Source: JAFGOG01 sp034429215 (GTDB taxonomy: Bacteria > Chloroflexota > Anaerolineae > JAAYZQ01). From it: DNA of 64,000 nt. Position numbers and translations under genes: made by a program. Below the pieces are notes generated by a model that saw only the letters and a program-made list of their open reading frames with translations, was not told the DNA's origin and did not search any database. The stretch is taken from the NCBI GenBank assembly GCA_034429215.1, contig DAOUGI010000066.1:1-64000 (forward strand). The letters are read 5' to 3'. Every line of letters begins with the position of its first letter. The first letter of the stretch is position 1. Positions 43,244 to 50,779 of the stretch are shown here, in pieces.

Positions 43244-43570
43244 ATGCGTTTTCTAGATCGTTTGTTTGGGCGTCAAGAGCCGACCAGCCGCCAGGTGGCC
43301 AAGGATCGGCTGCAATTGGTACTGGTGCACGATCGCATCAATATATCGCCAGCTATGCTCGACACGATGAAGGATGAGATGATCAAGGTGATCTCCAAAT
43401 ATGTCGAGATTGACCCCGATGGGGTGGAGGTGACCTTTAGCCAGAGTAAACGCCAGAGCCGACTGACCGCCGATATACCGGTCGTAGGGCCGGCTCGGCA
43501 CCAGCCCAAGAAAAGCTCAGGAAAGGCAAAAACAGTCCGTCGCCAGGCTGAAGTGGGAGGCGATGGGTAA
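43244..43570 (+). CDS. minE: Cell division topological specificity factor MinE
   Basis: 108 residues, somewhat longer than the usual 80-90 because of a basic C-terminal tail (KKSSGKAKTVRR). The anti-MinD region reads RLQLVLVHDRINISPAMLDTMKDEM, matching the family pattern, here within about residues 22-47. The N-terminal RFLDRLFG can act as the membrane-targeting helix. GTAGGAGG precedes the ATG closely. It overlaps rodA by 8 bases. Confidence 0.95.
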   Translation: MRFLDRLFGRQEPTSRQVAKDRLQLVLVHDRINISPAMLDTMKDEMIKVISKYVEIDPDGVEVTFSQSKRQSRLTADIPVVGPARHQPKKSSGKAKTVRRQAEVGGDG

Positions 43571-45053
43571 ACGTCCCTGGCGCAGATTTGACTGGCCGCT
43601 GCTAGGAGCGCTGCTGCTGCTAGCAGCCTATGGCGTGGTCATGATCTATAGCGCCACGATCGACACGTCGGGTGTGGGCGATCCTGTCGGACGGCAGTCG
43701 CTGTACCTGGGCGTGGGTGTTGTTCTATTGCTGCTCGTCGCGTCGGTGGACTATCGGCTGTTGGAGATCTTGCAGCACCCCTTTTCTTTTCTCACCCCAC
43801 TTGTTGTGGGGATGCTGAACGTTGTGGCGGTGGCCTCCTGGCAAGTAGAGCAGACGAAAGCCACTGCCCTCTCGGCCAGCCTCTTAGCGCCTGTCCTGCG
43901 GCCGCTGGTGATCGGCCTGGCGCTTATCCTGCTGGTGTTTGTCATCGATAGGGTGTGGCTGTCACGATCTGACCCGGCGCCAGGTCGGTCGGTGGATGTT
44001 CCCCTCAGAGGACTGATCGTCATCGGAGTGCTGGCCGTGGCAGGAATTGGGGCGCTGCTGGTCACACGGATGGGTTCAGCCAGCCAGCCGGCGCTCGCTC
44101 CCTATCTGTTTGGGATTGGCCTCAGCGTGCTCTATTTGCTGGATCGTCTGACGCTCCGTGTTACAGACGTCTTTCGCAATCTGCTGTACGTCGCGATGGT
44201 AGCCGTGCTGGGAGCCGTCTTTGAGATCGGCCAAGTCTCTGGCGGCGCTCAGAGCTGGTTGGGAGCCGGCACCATACAGCCCTCCGAAATGGCCAAGGTT
44301 GTTCTCATCGTCGTACTGGCCAAATTCCTGGCCGACCGGGAAGAGCGGATGGAGGAGGTCGGCACGGTGCTGGCCAGCTTGGGTATAGTCGCTGTGCCGG
44401 TGGCGTTAATCTACTTGCAGCCTGACCTGGGTACGGCGATAGTATTGGTCGCTGTCTGGATAGCGATGATGTGGACGGCCGGCATGCGCCTTCGACACTG
44501 GTTTATCTTGGCAGTTGGCAGCGCGGCGGCGCTGCCCCTGGCCTGGTTCGCCCTTGAGGATTACATGCGCGACCGCCTCCTGTTGTTCTTTGACCCCACT
44601 TCTGATCCCGATTCCTATTTTAACATCCACCAGGCCCTGGTCAGCATCGGATCAGGTGGCTTGATAGGCAAAGGCCTGACCCACGGCACGCAGAGCCAGC
44701 TCCATTTTCTGCGGGTGCGCCACACCGACTTTATCTTTGCCGTCGCCGCCGAGGAGCTGGGTTTCCTGGGGGCCATGGTTATCCTCTTCCTCCTTTTTTT
44801 TATCCTATGGCGGACCCTGCGCATCGCCGAGAGTTCGCGCGATACATTTGGCCGGTTGATAGTCGCTGGGGTGGCCGCCATCATTCTGTTCCAGACAGTG
44901 ATCAACGTCGGCATGAACCTGGGGCTCTTGCCTGTCACCGGTCTGCCGCTGCCTTTCGTCAGCTACGGGGGCAGTTCATTGGTCACACTCATGATCGGCA
45001 TGGGTCTGGTGGAGAGTGTGGCCGTGCGCCACAGAAAGCTCGAGTTCGACTAG
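43563..45053 (+). CDS. rodA: RodA/FtsW-type SEDS glycosyltransferase
   Basis: 496 residues with ten or more membrane segments. SEDS landmarks: IQPSEMAKVVLIVVLAKFLADR, LQPDLGTAIVLVAVW and the C-terminal signature GLPLPFVSYGGSSLV. It polymerises lipid II for peptidoglycan. The protein is longer than E. coli RodA (370) because of extra membrane segments between about 60 and 190. It could equally be an FtsW; RodA is preferred because mreBCD and PBP2 lie in the same block. It overlaps minE by 8 bases. Confidence 0.9.
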   Translation: MGKRPWRRFDWPLLGALLLLAAYGVVMIYSATIDTSGVGDPVGRQSLYLGVGVVLLLLVASVDYRLLEILQHPFSFLTPLVVGMLNVVAVASWQVEQTKATALSASLLAPVLRPLVIGLALILLVFVIDRVWLSRSDPAPGRSVDVPLRGLIVIGVLAVAGIGALLVTRMGSASQPALAPYLFGIGLSVLYLLDRLTLRVTDVFRNLLYVAMVAVLGAVFEIGQVSGGAQSWLGAGTIQPSEMAKVVLIVVLAKFLADREERMEEVGTVLASLGIVAVPVALIYLQPDLGTAIVLVAVWIAMMWTAGMRLRHWFILAVGSAAALPLAWFALEDYMRDRLLLFFDPTSDPDSYFNIHQALVSIGSGGLIGKGLTHGTQSQLHFLRVRHTDFIFAVAAEELGFLGAMVILFLLFFILWRTLRIAESSRDTFGRLIVAGVAAIILFQTVINVGMNLGLLPVTGLPLPFVSYGGSSLVTLMIGMGLVESVAVRHRKLEFD

Positions 45054-45057
45054 CCAC

Positions 45058-45576
45058 GTGAGCACCGACTATGTTATCCGTCCGGCGCAACATGCCGACT
45101 TGAGTCGCCTGCTCGCACTGCAAGTGGCCCTTCAAGACCACCTGGAAGCATCCAATCCCGACCTGTGGCGGATGTCGGACCAGACGCGGGCGCAGCTCAA
45201 AGGCCAGCTCGCCGCCCGGTTGGCTGCCCCTGATGCCTGTGTCCTGGTTGCGGAGCATGCCGTGGATGGCGTGATCGGGGTGATTTACGGGCGGATAGTG
45301 ACCAACAAGGGCTACACGCCCAGCCGGACCGGAATGGTGGATCAAGCCTTTGTCCAGCCTGACCACCGCCGCCAGCATGTCGGAGCGCGGCTGGTGGCTG
45401 AGCTGTGCCGTTTTTTCGCCGGGCAGGGCATAGAGGATCTCTCGCTTCGTTATGTCAGCGGCAACGAAGAGGCAGCCGCTTTCTGGACAGCTTTGGGCTT
45501 GACCCCGCGCATCGTCACCGTCGGCGCCAGCCGGCAGACCGTCGAATCTCGCCTCCACCCAGTCCAATCTTCCTAG
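45058..45576 (+). CDS. GNAT-family N-acetyltransferase
   Basis: 172 residues from the GTG at 45058, 5 bases after the rodA stop; a longer upstream frame would overlap rodA. The acetyl-CoA site is QPDHRRQHVGARLVAEL (motif A, QxxGxG/A variant) and the C-terminal SLRYVSGNEEAAAFWTALGL is the typical motif B. The substrate is unknown. It is probably the last gene of the shape/division unit by position only. Confidence 0.85.
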   Translation: MSTDYVIRPAQHADLSRLLALQVALQDHLEASNPDLWRMSDQTRAQLKGQLAARLAAPDACVLVAEHAVDGVIGVIYGRIVTNKGYTPSRTGMVDQAFVQPDHRRQHVGARLVAELCRFFAGQGIEDLSLRYVSGNEEAAAFWTALGLTPRIVTVGASRQTVESRLHPVQSS

Positions 45577-45578
45577 AG

Positions 45579-45606
45579 TTGCGTTCCTGACGATTTGTGG
45601 TATACT
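45579..45606 (+). promoter_or_regulatory. gltX promoter
   Basis: TTGCGT, 16 bases, TATACT with extended -10 TGTGG. An apparent GTG start at 45597 falls in this promoter and is therefore not used. Confidence 0.7.
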
Positions 45607-45656
45607 GCCAGGATATTTCGGGGGGTCCCGCAAGGGAAAACGACAGGAGGATAGCT

Positions 45657-47123
45657 GTGGCCGACACACAGGTCCGCGTTCGCATCGCACCCAGCCCGAC
45701 CGGTTACTTTCACGTCGGTTCGGCGCGGACGGCATTGTTTAACTGGCTCTTTGCCCGCCATCATGGCGGCAAATTTATCGTGCGCGTCGAGGATACCGAC
45801 CGCACCCGCTACCACCCCGAGGCCGTGCCAGACTTGATGGCCAGCCTGCGTTGGTTAGGCCTGGAGTGGGATGAGGGCCCAGAGGTGGGCGGCGATTATG
45901 GCCCCTATTACCAGTCAGAGCGGCTGCACCTCTACCGGCACTATGCCGATCGGTTGGTAGAAGACGGCCTTGCATACCGGTGTTACTGCTCGGAAAAGCG
46001 GCTGGCAGTGCTGCGCGAAGATCAGCGCCGAAATAAACAAGATATCGGCTACGATCGTCACTGCCGCAACCTGACGGCGGCGCAGCGCGCCGAGTATGAA
46101 GCGCAGGGGATCACTCCGGTGATCCGCCTGGCCGTGCCGCTCGATGGTCAGACCGTCTTTCACGACGTGCTTTACGGCACGATCACCGTCGCCAATGCGA
46201 CCCTGGACGACCTGGTGCTGCTCAAGAGCGATGGCTTTCCCACCTATCACCTGGGCGTGGTAGTGGACGATCACCTGATGGAGATCAGCCACATCATGCG
46301 CGGCGACGAGTGGCTGCCCTCGGTGCCCAAGCACGTTCTGCTCTACCATGCCTTTGGGTGGGACCTTCCAGTGTATGCCCACGTACCGCTCATCCTGGCC
46401 CCCACCGGCCAGGGCAAGCTGAGCAAGCGCCACGGTGGCGTCGAGATTCGCGAATTTCGCCGCCAGGGCTACCTGCCCAAGGCGATGGTCAACTACTTGG
46501 CTCGTGTGGGCTGGAGCTATGACGACAAGACCGAGATCTTTTCCCAGGAAGAGCTGGTCCGCTACTTTGACCTATCCGGCATCAGCCACTCCCCGGCCCG
46601 CTTCTCCTACGAGCAGCTGGAGTGGATGAACGGTTACTACATCCGCCAGCTCAATGCCGACGAGCTGGCCGAACGGCTGGTGCCCTTTGCCGCCGAGGCG
46701 GGCTGGATGGTCACCGCTGCCGATCTGCGGCCGGTGGTGCCGCTGATCCAGGAGCGGCTCAAGACCTTGGCCGATGTGACCCAGGTCGCCGATTTCTTTT
46801 TCACCGACTATATCCACTACAACGCGAAGGATCTCGTCGGCCAAAAGATGACGGCAGCCGAGTCGTTGGCGGCGCTTGGCCGGGCGCGCGAGGTGTTGGC
46901 TGGCGTGCGCGGGTTCGATGCTGAAGTGATGGAGCCGCCAATGCGGGTGCTGGCCGAGGAACTGGGGCTTAAGGCGGGCCAACTGTTCGGCCTGGTGCGC
47001 GTGGCCGCCACCGGCAAGACGGTGTCGCCGCCGCTGTTCGAGTCGCTGGCCGTCCTGGGCCGGACGCGGACTCTGGACCGGTTGGACCAGGCCATCCAGG
47101 CGTTGCAGGCCTTGACGGGCTAG
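45657..47123 (+). CDS. gltX: Glutamyl-tRNA synthetase
   Basis: 488 residues from the GTG at 45657, which has a perfect AGGAGG six bases upstream. Class I motifs are present: the HIGH equivalent PSPTGYFHVGSART and the KMSKS equivalent KLSKRHGG. The family signature HIMRGDEWLPSVPKH is intact. It charges tRNA-Glu. Because glnS is encoded next door, it need not be non-discriminating. An intrinsic terminator follows the gene. Confidence 0.97.
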   Translation: MADTQVRVRIAPSPTGYFHVGSARTALFNWLFARHHGGKFIVRVEDTDRTRYHPEAVPDLMASLRWLGLEWDEGPEVGGDYGPYYQSERLHLYRHYADRLVEDGLAYRCYCSEKRLAVLREDQRRNKQDIGYDRHCRNLTAAQRAEYEAQGITPVIRLAVPLDGQTVFHDVLYGTITVANATLDDLVLLKSDGFPTYHLGVVVDDHLMEISHIMRGDEWLPSVPKHVLLYHAFGWDLPVYAHVPLILAPTGQGKLSKRHGGVEIREFRRQGYLPKAMVNYLARVGWSYDDKTEIFSQEELVRYFDLSGISHSPARFSYEQLEWMNGYYIRQLNADELAERLVPFAAEAGWMVTAADLRPVVPLIQERLKTLADVTQVADFFFTDYIHYNAKDLVGQKMTAAESLAALGRAREVLAGVRGFDAEVMEPPMRVLAEELGLKAGQLFGLVRVAATGKTVSPPLFESLAVLGRTRTLDRLDQAIQALQALTG

Positions 47124-47147
47124 CCGTGCGTTTGGCGTTTACGGTTG

Positions 47148-47186
47148 AGAGTGCCAGGCGGCGGCAGGGGAGCCTGGCACTCTTTT
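47148..47186 (+). terminator. Intrinsic terminator of gltX
   Basis: A perfect 12-bp stem (AGAGTGCCAGGC with GCCTGGCACTCT) and a 12-base loop, followed by TTTT. The stem core GTGCCAGGC is related to the palindrome at 3673-3704. Confidence 0.88.
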
Positions 47187-47225
47187 GTTGAGAGCCGGTC
47201 ACGGCCAAACGGCAAAAAGAGCAGA

Positions 47226-47254
47226 TTGACCAAACGGCAGGGCCATGGTATACT
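47226..47254 (+). promoter_or_regulatory. glnS promoter
   Basis: TTGACC, 17 bases, TATACT with extended TGG. It lies 72 bases before the glnS ATG. Confidence 0.8.
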
Positions 47255-47325
47255 GTACTTTGGCTCGTTGCATTGGGCATAGATAACAAACGACGTGTTG
47301 ACGATTCTGGTAGGAGGAGAAGAGC

Positions 47326-49041
47326 ATGAGTGACACCACGATAGGTAACGAGAAAGCAGTCGCCGAGACTGCGCCTGGCGAGCCGGTCGACTTTATCCGC
47401 AAGGCGGTCGCTGAGGACCTCCGAAGCGGCAGATTTCAGCATGTGCGCACCCGGTTTCCCCCGGAGCCGAACGGCTATCTGCACATCGGCCATGCGAAGG
47501 CGATCTGCATCACCTATGGCGTCGCCGAGGATTTTGGCGGCCAGTATACTCTGCGCTTTGACGACACCAACCCGGCCAAAGAGGAGCAGGAATATGTCGA
47601 CGCCATCATGAACGACATCCGCTGGCTGGGTTTTGACTGGGAGGACCGGCTCTACTTTGCCTCGGGTTATTTCGAGCAGTTGTACGAGTGGGCGGTGCAG
47701 TTGATCCAAGCTGGCAAAGCCTACGTCGATGACCTGAGCGCCGACGAGATCCGAGAGTACCGCGGCACACTGACCGAGCCGGGCCGCGACAGCCCTTATC
47801 GCACCCGCTCTGTCGAGGAAAACCTGGACCTCTTTACCCGGATGCGGGCCGGCGAGTTTCCCAACGGCAGCCGCGTCCTGCGGGCCAAGATCGACATGGC
47901 CGCGCCCAACCTGAACCTGCGCGATCCGGTCATGTACCGCATCCTCCATGCCAGCCATCACCGGACCGGCGACAAGTGGTGCATCTATCCTATGTACGAC
48001 TGGGCCCACGGCCAATCCGATTCGATAGAGGGCATCACCCATTCACTGTGCGACCTGGGCTACGAGGACCATCGCCCGCTGTATGACTGGTTCCTCGATC
48101 AACTGGGCATCTACCATCCGCGCCAGATCGAGTTTGCCCGCTTTAACCTTACCTACACCATTCTCAGCAAGCGGTTCCTCTTGCGCATGGTGCAGGGTGG
48201 CTATGTCAACGGTTGGGACGATCCGCGTATGCCCACCTTGTCCGGTATGCGCCGGCGGGGCTACCCATCCGCGGCGATCCGGGAATTCTGTGACCGGACC
48301 GGCATTGCCAAAAGCCAGAGCATCGTTGACGTTGCCCTCCTGGAATACCACGTCCGCGAGCACCTCAACAGGACCGCCCCAAGGGTGATGGGTGTCCTGC
48401 GCCCGGTGCGTCTGGTCATCGACAACTACCCCGACGACCAGGTCGAATGGCTCGACGCGGTCAACAACCCCGAAGACGAAAGCATGGGCACGCGGCAAAT
48501 TCCCTTCTCGCGCACCCTGTACGTGGAGCGCGACGATTTCCGCGAGGACTCGCCGAAGGGGTGGTTCCGCTTGGCTCCCGGCCGTGAGGTGCGCCTCAAA
48601 CACGCCTACTATGTCACCTGCACCGGTGTGGTCAAGGATGAGGAGAGCGGTGAGGTGGTCGAGTTGCACTGCACCTACGATCCAGAGACGCGGGGTGGTG
48701 GATCGGCCGACGGGCGCAAGGTGATGGGCACCCTCCACTGGGTGTCGGCGGCCCATGCGCTCGATGCCGAGGTGCGCCTGTACGACCGTCTCTTTGCCAA
48801 GGTGGATCCGAGCGATGTGGAGGAGGGCTCTGATTTCCTCTCCAACCTGAACCCGAGCTCGCTGGAGATACTAAAAGGGTGCAAGGTGGAGCAGGGCCTG
48901 GCCAACGCTACGCCCGGCAGCCGCTACCAGTTTCTCAGAAACGGCTACTTTTGCGTCGATCCCGATTCGACGCTGGGGCAGCTTGTATTTAGCCGCACCG
49001 TCACGCTCAAGGACGCATGGGCCAGGCTGGAGAAAAAGTAA
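47326..49041 (+). CDS. glnS: Glutaminyl-tRNA synthetase
   Basis: 571 residues, typical for GlnRS. HIGH motif in RFPPEPNGYLHIGHAKAI and KMSKS equivalent ILSKRFL are present. The catalytic core LRFDDTNPAKEEQEYVDAI and MYDWAHGQSDSIEGITHSL match GlnRS rather than GluRS, and the C-terminal anticodon-binding beta-barrels are complete. GlnRS is scattered among bacteria and was probably acquired by transfer in this lineage; other bacteria use GatCAB instead. GGAGGAG precedes the ATG. A tRNA-Gln gene lies 61 bases downstream with its own promoter. Confidence 0.97.
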   Translation: MSDTTIGNEKAVAETAPGEPVDFIRKAVAEDLRSGRFQHVRTRFPPEPNGYLHIGHAKAICITYGVAEDFGGQYTLRFDDTNPAKEEQEYVDAIMNDIRWLGFDWEDRLYFASGYFEQLYEWAVQLIQAGKAYVDDLSADEIREYRGTLTEPGRDSPYRTRSVEENLDLFTRMRAGEFPNGSRVLRAKIDMAAPNLNLRDPVMYRILHASHHRTGDKWCIYPMYDWAHGQSDSIEGITHSLCDLGYEDHRPLYDWFLDQLGIYHPRQIEFARFNLTYTILSKRFLLRMVQGGYVNGWDDPRMPTLSGMRRRGYPSAAIREFCDRTGIAKSQSIVDVALLEYHVREHLNRTAPRVMGVLRPVRLVIDNYPDDQVEWLDAVNNPEDESMGTRQIPFSRTLYVERDDFREDSPKGWFRLAPGREVRLKHAYYVTCTGVVKDEESGEVVELHCTYDPETRGGGSADGRKVMGTLHWVSAAHALDAEVRLYDRLFAKVDPSDVEEGSDFLSNLNPSSLEILKGCKVEQGLANATPGSRYQFLRNGYFCVDPDSTLGQLVFSRTVTLKDAWARLEKK

Positions 49042-49062
49042 CGGCCTGACTTCTACCTGAAT

Positions 49063-49091
49063 TTGCCAGTAGTCACGGTCTGTGTTAGAAT
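49063..49091 (+). promoter_or_regulatory. tRNA-Gln promoter
   Basis: TTGCCA, 17 bases, TAGAAT, ending 11 bases before the tRNA. Confidence 0.75.
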
Positions 49092-49102
49092 AGCCCGGCC
49101 GG

Positions 49103-49176
49103 TGGGGGATCGTCTAGTGGTAGGACACATGACTCTGGATCATGGCGCCGGGGTTCGAATCCCTGTCCCCCAGCCA
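49103..49176 (+). tRNA. tRNA-Gln (anticodon CTG), CCA encoded
   Basis: Acceptor TGGGGGA pairs with TCCCCCA, with discriminator G and an encoded CCA. The U1-A72 weak first pair is a known glutamine identity feature. The anticodon stem CATGA/TCATG encloses CTCTGGA, giving CTG. The T-loop is TTCGAAT. Confidence 0.95.
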
Positions 49177-49183
49177 ACAGAAG

Positions 49184-49215
49184 GCAGGCTCCCATCTCTT
49201 GAGATGGGAACCTGC
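49184..49215. terminator. Hairpin between tRNA-Gln and convergent epimerase gene
   Basis: A 14-bp stem with one mismatch and a CTTG loop, 8 bases after the tRNA CCA and 3 bases from the epimerase stop. The T-tracts are weak on both sides, but the position suits a shared terminator. Confidence 0.6.
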
Positions 49216-49217
49216 TG

Positions 49218-50237
49218 TTATTTGAACATGGCTTTGTTTGCCGCCACCCACTCGTACAGGCGGCGCACGCCCTCCTGCTTGCCAACCTTGGGCCGCCAGC
49301 CCATTTCCCGTTCGGCCTTGCTTACATCGGCCACGAAAATGCGCTGGTCGCCGGGGCGCCAATCGGCCCAGGCCACCTCGATCGGGTGGCCGATCAGCGA
49401 TTCCAGCATCGGCCCCAACTCGCTCCACACTGCCAGCACATTGTCCGCCCCTCCGCCGACGTTATACACCTGCCCGGCGGCGACGTCGATCTGGTCTACG
49501 GCTGCCTGATAAAAGTCCAGCAGGTCGTCCACCCACAGCACGTCACGCACCTGACGGCCGTCGCCGTAGATGGTGATCGGGCTGCCGGTGACGGCGGCGA
49601 TGAGGAACCAGGCGACCCAGCCCTGATCCTCGATGCCGAATTGTCTTGTGCCATAGATGCAGCTCTGGCGGCAAACCACCGTCGGCAGGCCATAGATCCG
49701 GGCATAGTCGCGCACATACTGATCGCCGGTGCCCTTTGAGCAGCCATAAGGGCTGTGAAAATCCAGAGGCTGTGTCTCGGGAATGCCTCGTGGAAAATCG
49801 CGATAGGCATAGCCGGTTGCGGTCGGGATCACGGTCACGTCTTCCATGCCGCCGTAGACCTTGTTGGTCGAAGCATAGACCACGATCGGCCTCCTGCCCG
49901 ACAGCCGGGCAGCTTCCAGGACGTTGAAGGTGCCTAGAGCGTTCACCTCAAAGTCATGGCGGGGATCGAGCACCGAAGTGGTGACGGCGACCTGTGAAGC
50001 TAGGTGGTAAATGATGTCGGCGTCGACCGCCGCCCGGCGTACGGTATCGAAATCGCGGATGTCGGCCTGGACCAGCGTCCACCGCTCGCCGTGCTCGGCG
50101 CGCAGCCAGGCTGCGTTCTTTTCGGCGCCCGGCCGTGACAGGTCATCGTAGACCAGGACATCGTGGCCTTGACCGAGCAATCGATGGGTTAGGTTGGCGC
50201 CGATAAACCCGGCGCCACCGGTTACTAACATTCTCAT
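49218..50237 (-). CDS. NAD-dependent sugar-nucleotide epimerase (CDP-paratose 2-epimerase-like)
   Basis: 339 residues of the extended SDR fold. NAD loop GGAGFIGANL is at the N-terminus, with active-site YGCSK (catalytic Tyr/Lys) and the STNKVYG segment. The stretch RQSCIYGTRQFGIEDQGWVAWF is characteristic of the CDP-tyvelose/paratose 2-epimerase branch. It makes an activated deoxy or epimerised sugar for surface glycans. It overlaps the RfaH-like gene by four bases (ATGA), suggesting that the two are the end of a polysaccharide-related unit. The exact nucleotide sugar cannot be read from sequence. Confidence 0.85.
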   Translation of the reverse strand: MRMLVTGGAGFIGANLTHRLLGQGHDVLVYDDLSRPGAEKNAAWLRAEHGERWTLVQADIRDFDTVRRAAVDADIIYHLASQVAVTTSVLDPRHDFEVNALGTFNVLEAARLSGRRPIVVYASTNKVYGGMEDVTVIPTATGYAYRDFPRGIPETQPLDFHSPYGCSKGTGDQYVRDYARIYGLPTVVCRQSCIYGTRQFGIEDQGWVAWFLIAAVTGSPITIYGDGRQVRDVLWVDDLLDFYQAAVDQIDVAAGQVYNVGGGADNVLAVWSELGPMLESLIGHPIEVAWADWRPGDQRIFVADVSKAEREMGWRPKVGKQEGVRRLYEWVAANKAMFK

Positions 50238-50770
50238 ATAATTCTCCTTGGTTTGCTTTTGGCACGATTTTTGTCGGTAGGGGTAGTCTTGACAATCTCC
50301 AAGACGTCCACCTCGACAGGTGTCATGCGCCCCATGACCTCGAGCAGGACGCGCACCCGCTCTGCCGCCGATGCCGGCCGGTCGAACACGGCATCCAGGT
50401 CTCGAAGCGGGCCGGAGACGATCCTCACCGTGTCACCCGCGTGGAACTCACTATAGCCCTCTTCCTCTTGTTCGGTCAGCCGGCGACGGACCAGGTCTAC
50501 GACCTCGTCGGCAACGATTAGGGGCTGTTCTCCGGCGCCGATGATGCGGCGTACGCCTGGCATCCAGGCTACTGACGAATGGGGCATCTGGTCGAAATCG
50601 AGGCGGGCAAAAAGATAGTTGGGAAAGTAGACCATCCGGTCTGGCCGGTCGCGGCGGCGGACCTTGCGCCGCACAGTAGGCAGGTAGGTCACGACACCCT
50701 GTCCCTGTAGATAGGTGTTGACCTGGTGTTCCTTCTTGGGCTTGGTATAAAGCGCGTACCAGTGTTCCAT
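50234..50770 (-). CDS. NusG-paralogue transcription antiterminator (RfaH/LoaP-like)
   Basis: 178 residues. The NusG N-terminal domain is clear: WYALYTKPKKEHQVNTYL and FPNYLFARLD, with a KOW-containing C-terminus around FHAGDTVRIVSGPLRDLDAVF. Housekeeping NusG normally sits beside secE, rplK and rplA; here the gene is next to a sugar epimerase. That context suggests a specialised paralogue that helps RNA polymerase through long polysaccharide operons. The start ATG at 50770 gives the canonical WYAL opening. Confidence 0.85.
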   Translation of the reverse strand: MEHWYALYTKPKKEHQVNTYLQGQGVVTYLPTVRRKVRRRDRPDRMVYFPNYLFARLDFDQMPHSSVAWMPGVRRIIGAGEQPLIVADEVVDLVRRRLTEQEEEGYSEFHAGDTVRIVSGPLRDLDAVFDRPASAAERVRVLLEVMGRMTPVEVDVLEIVKTTPTDKNRAKSKPRRII

Positions 50771-50779
50771 GCCAGATGA

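Noticed and set aside
43563..45053. FtsW instead of RodA
   Set aside because: It cannot be excluded from the SEDS signature alone, but the mre/PBP2 context favours RodA, so that name was kept with reduced confidence.
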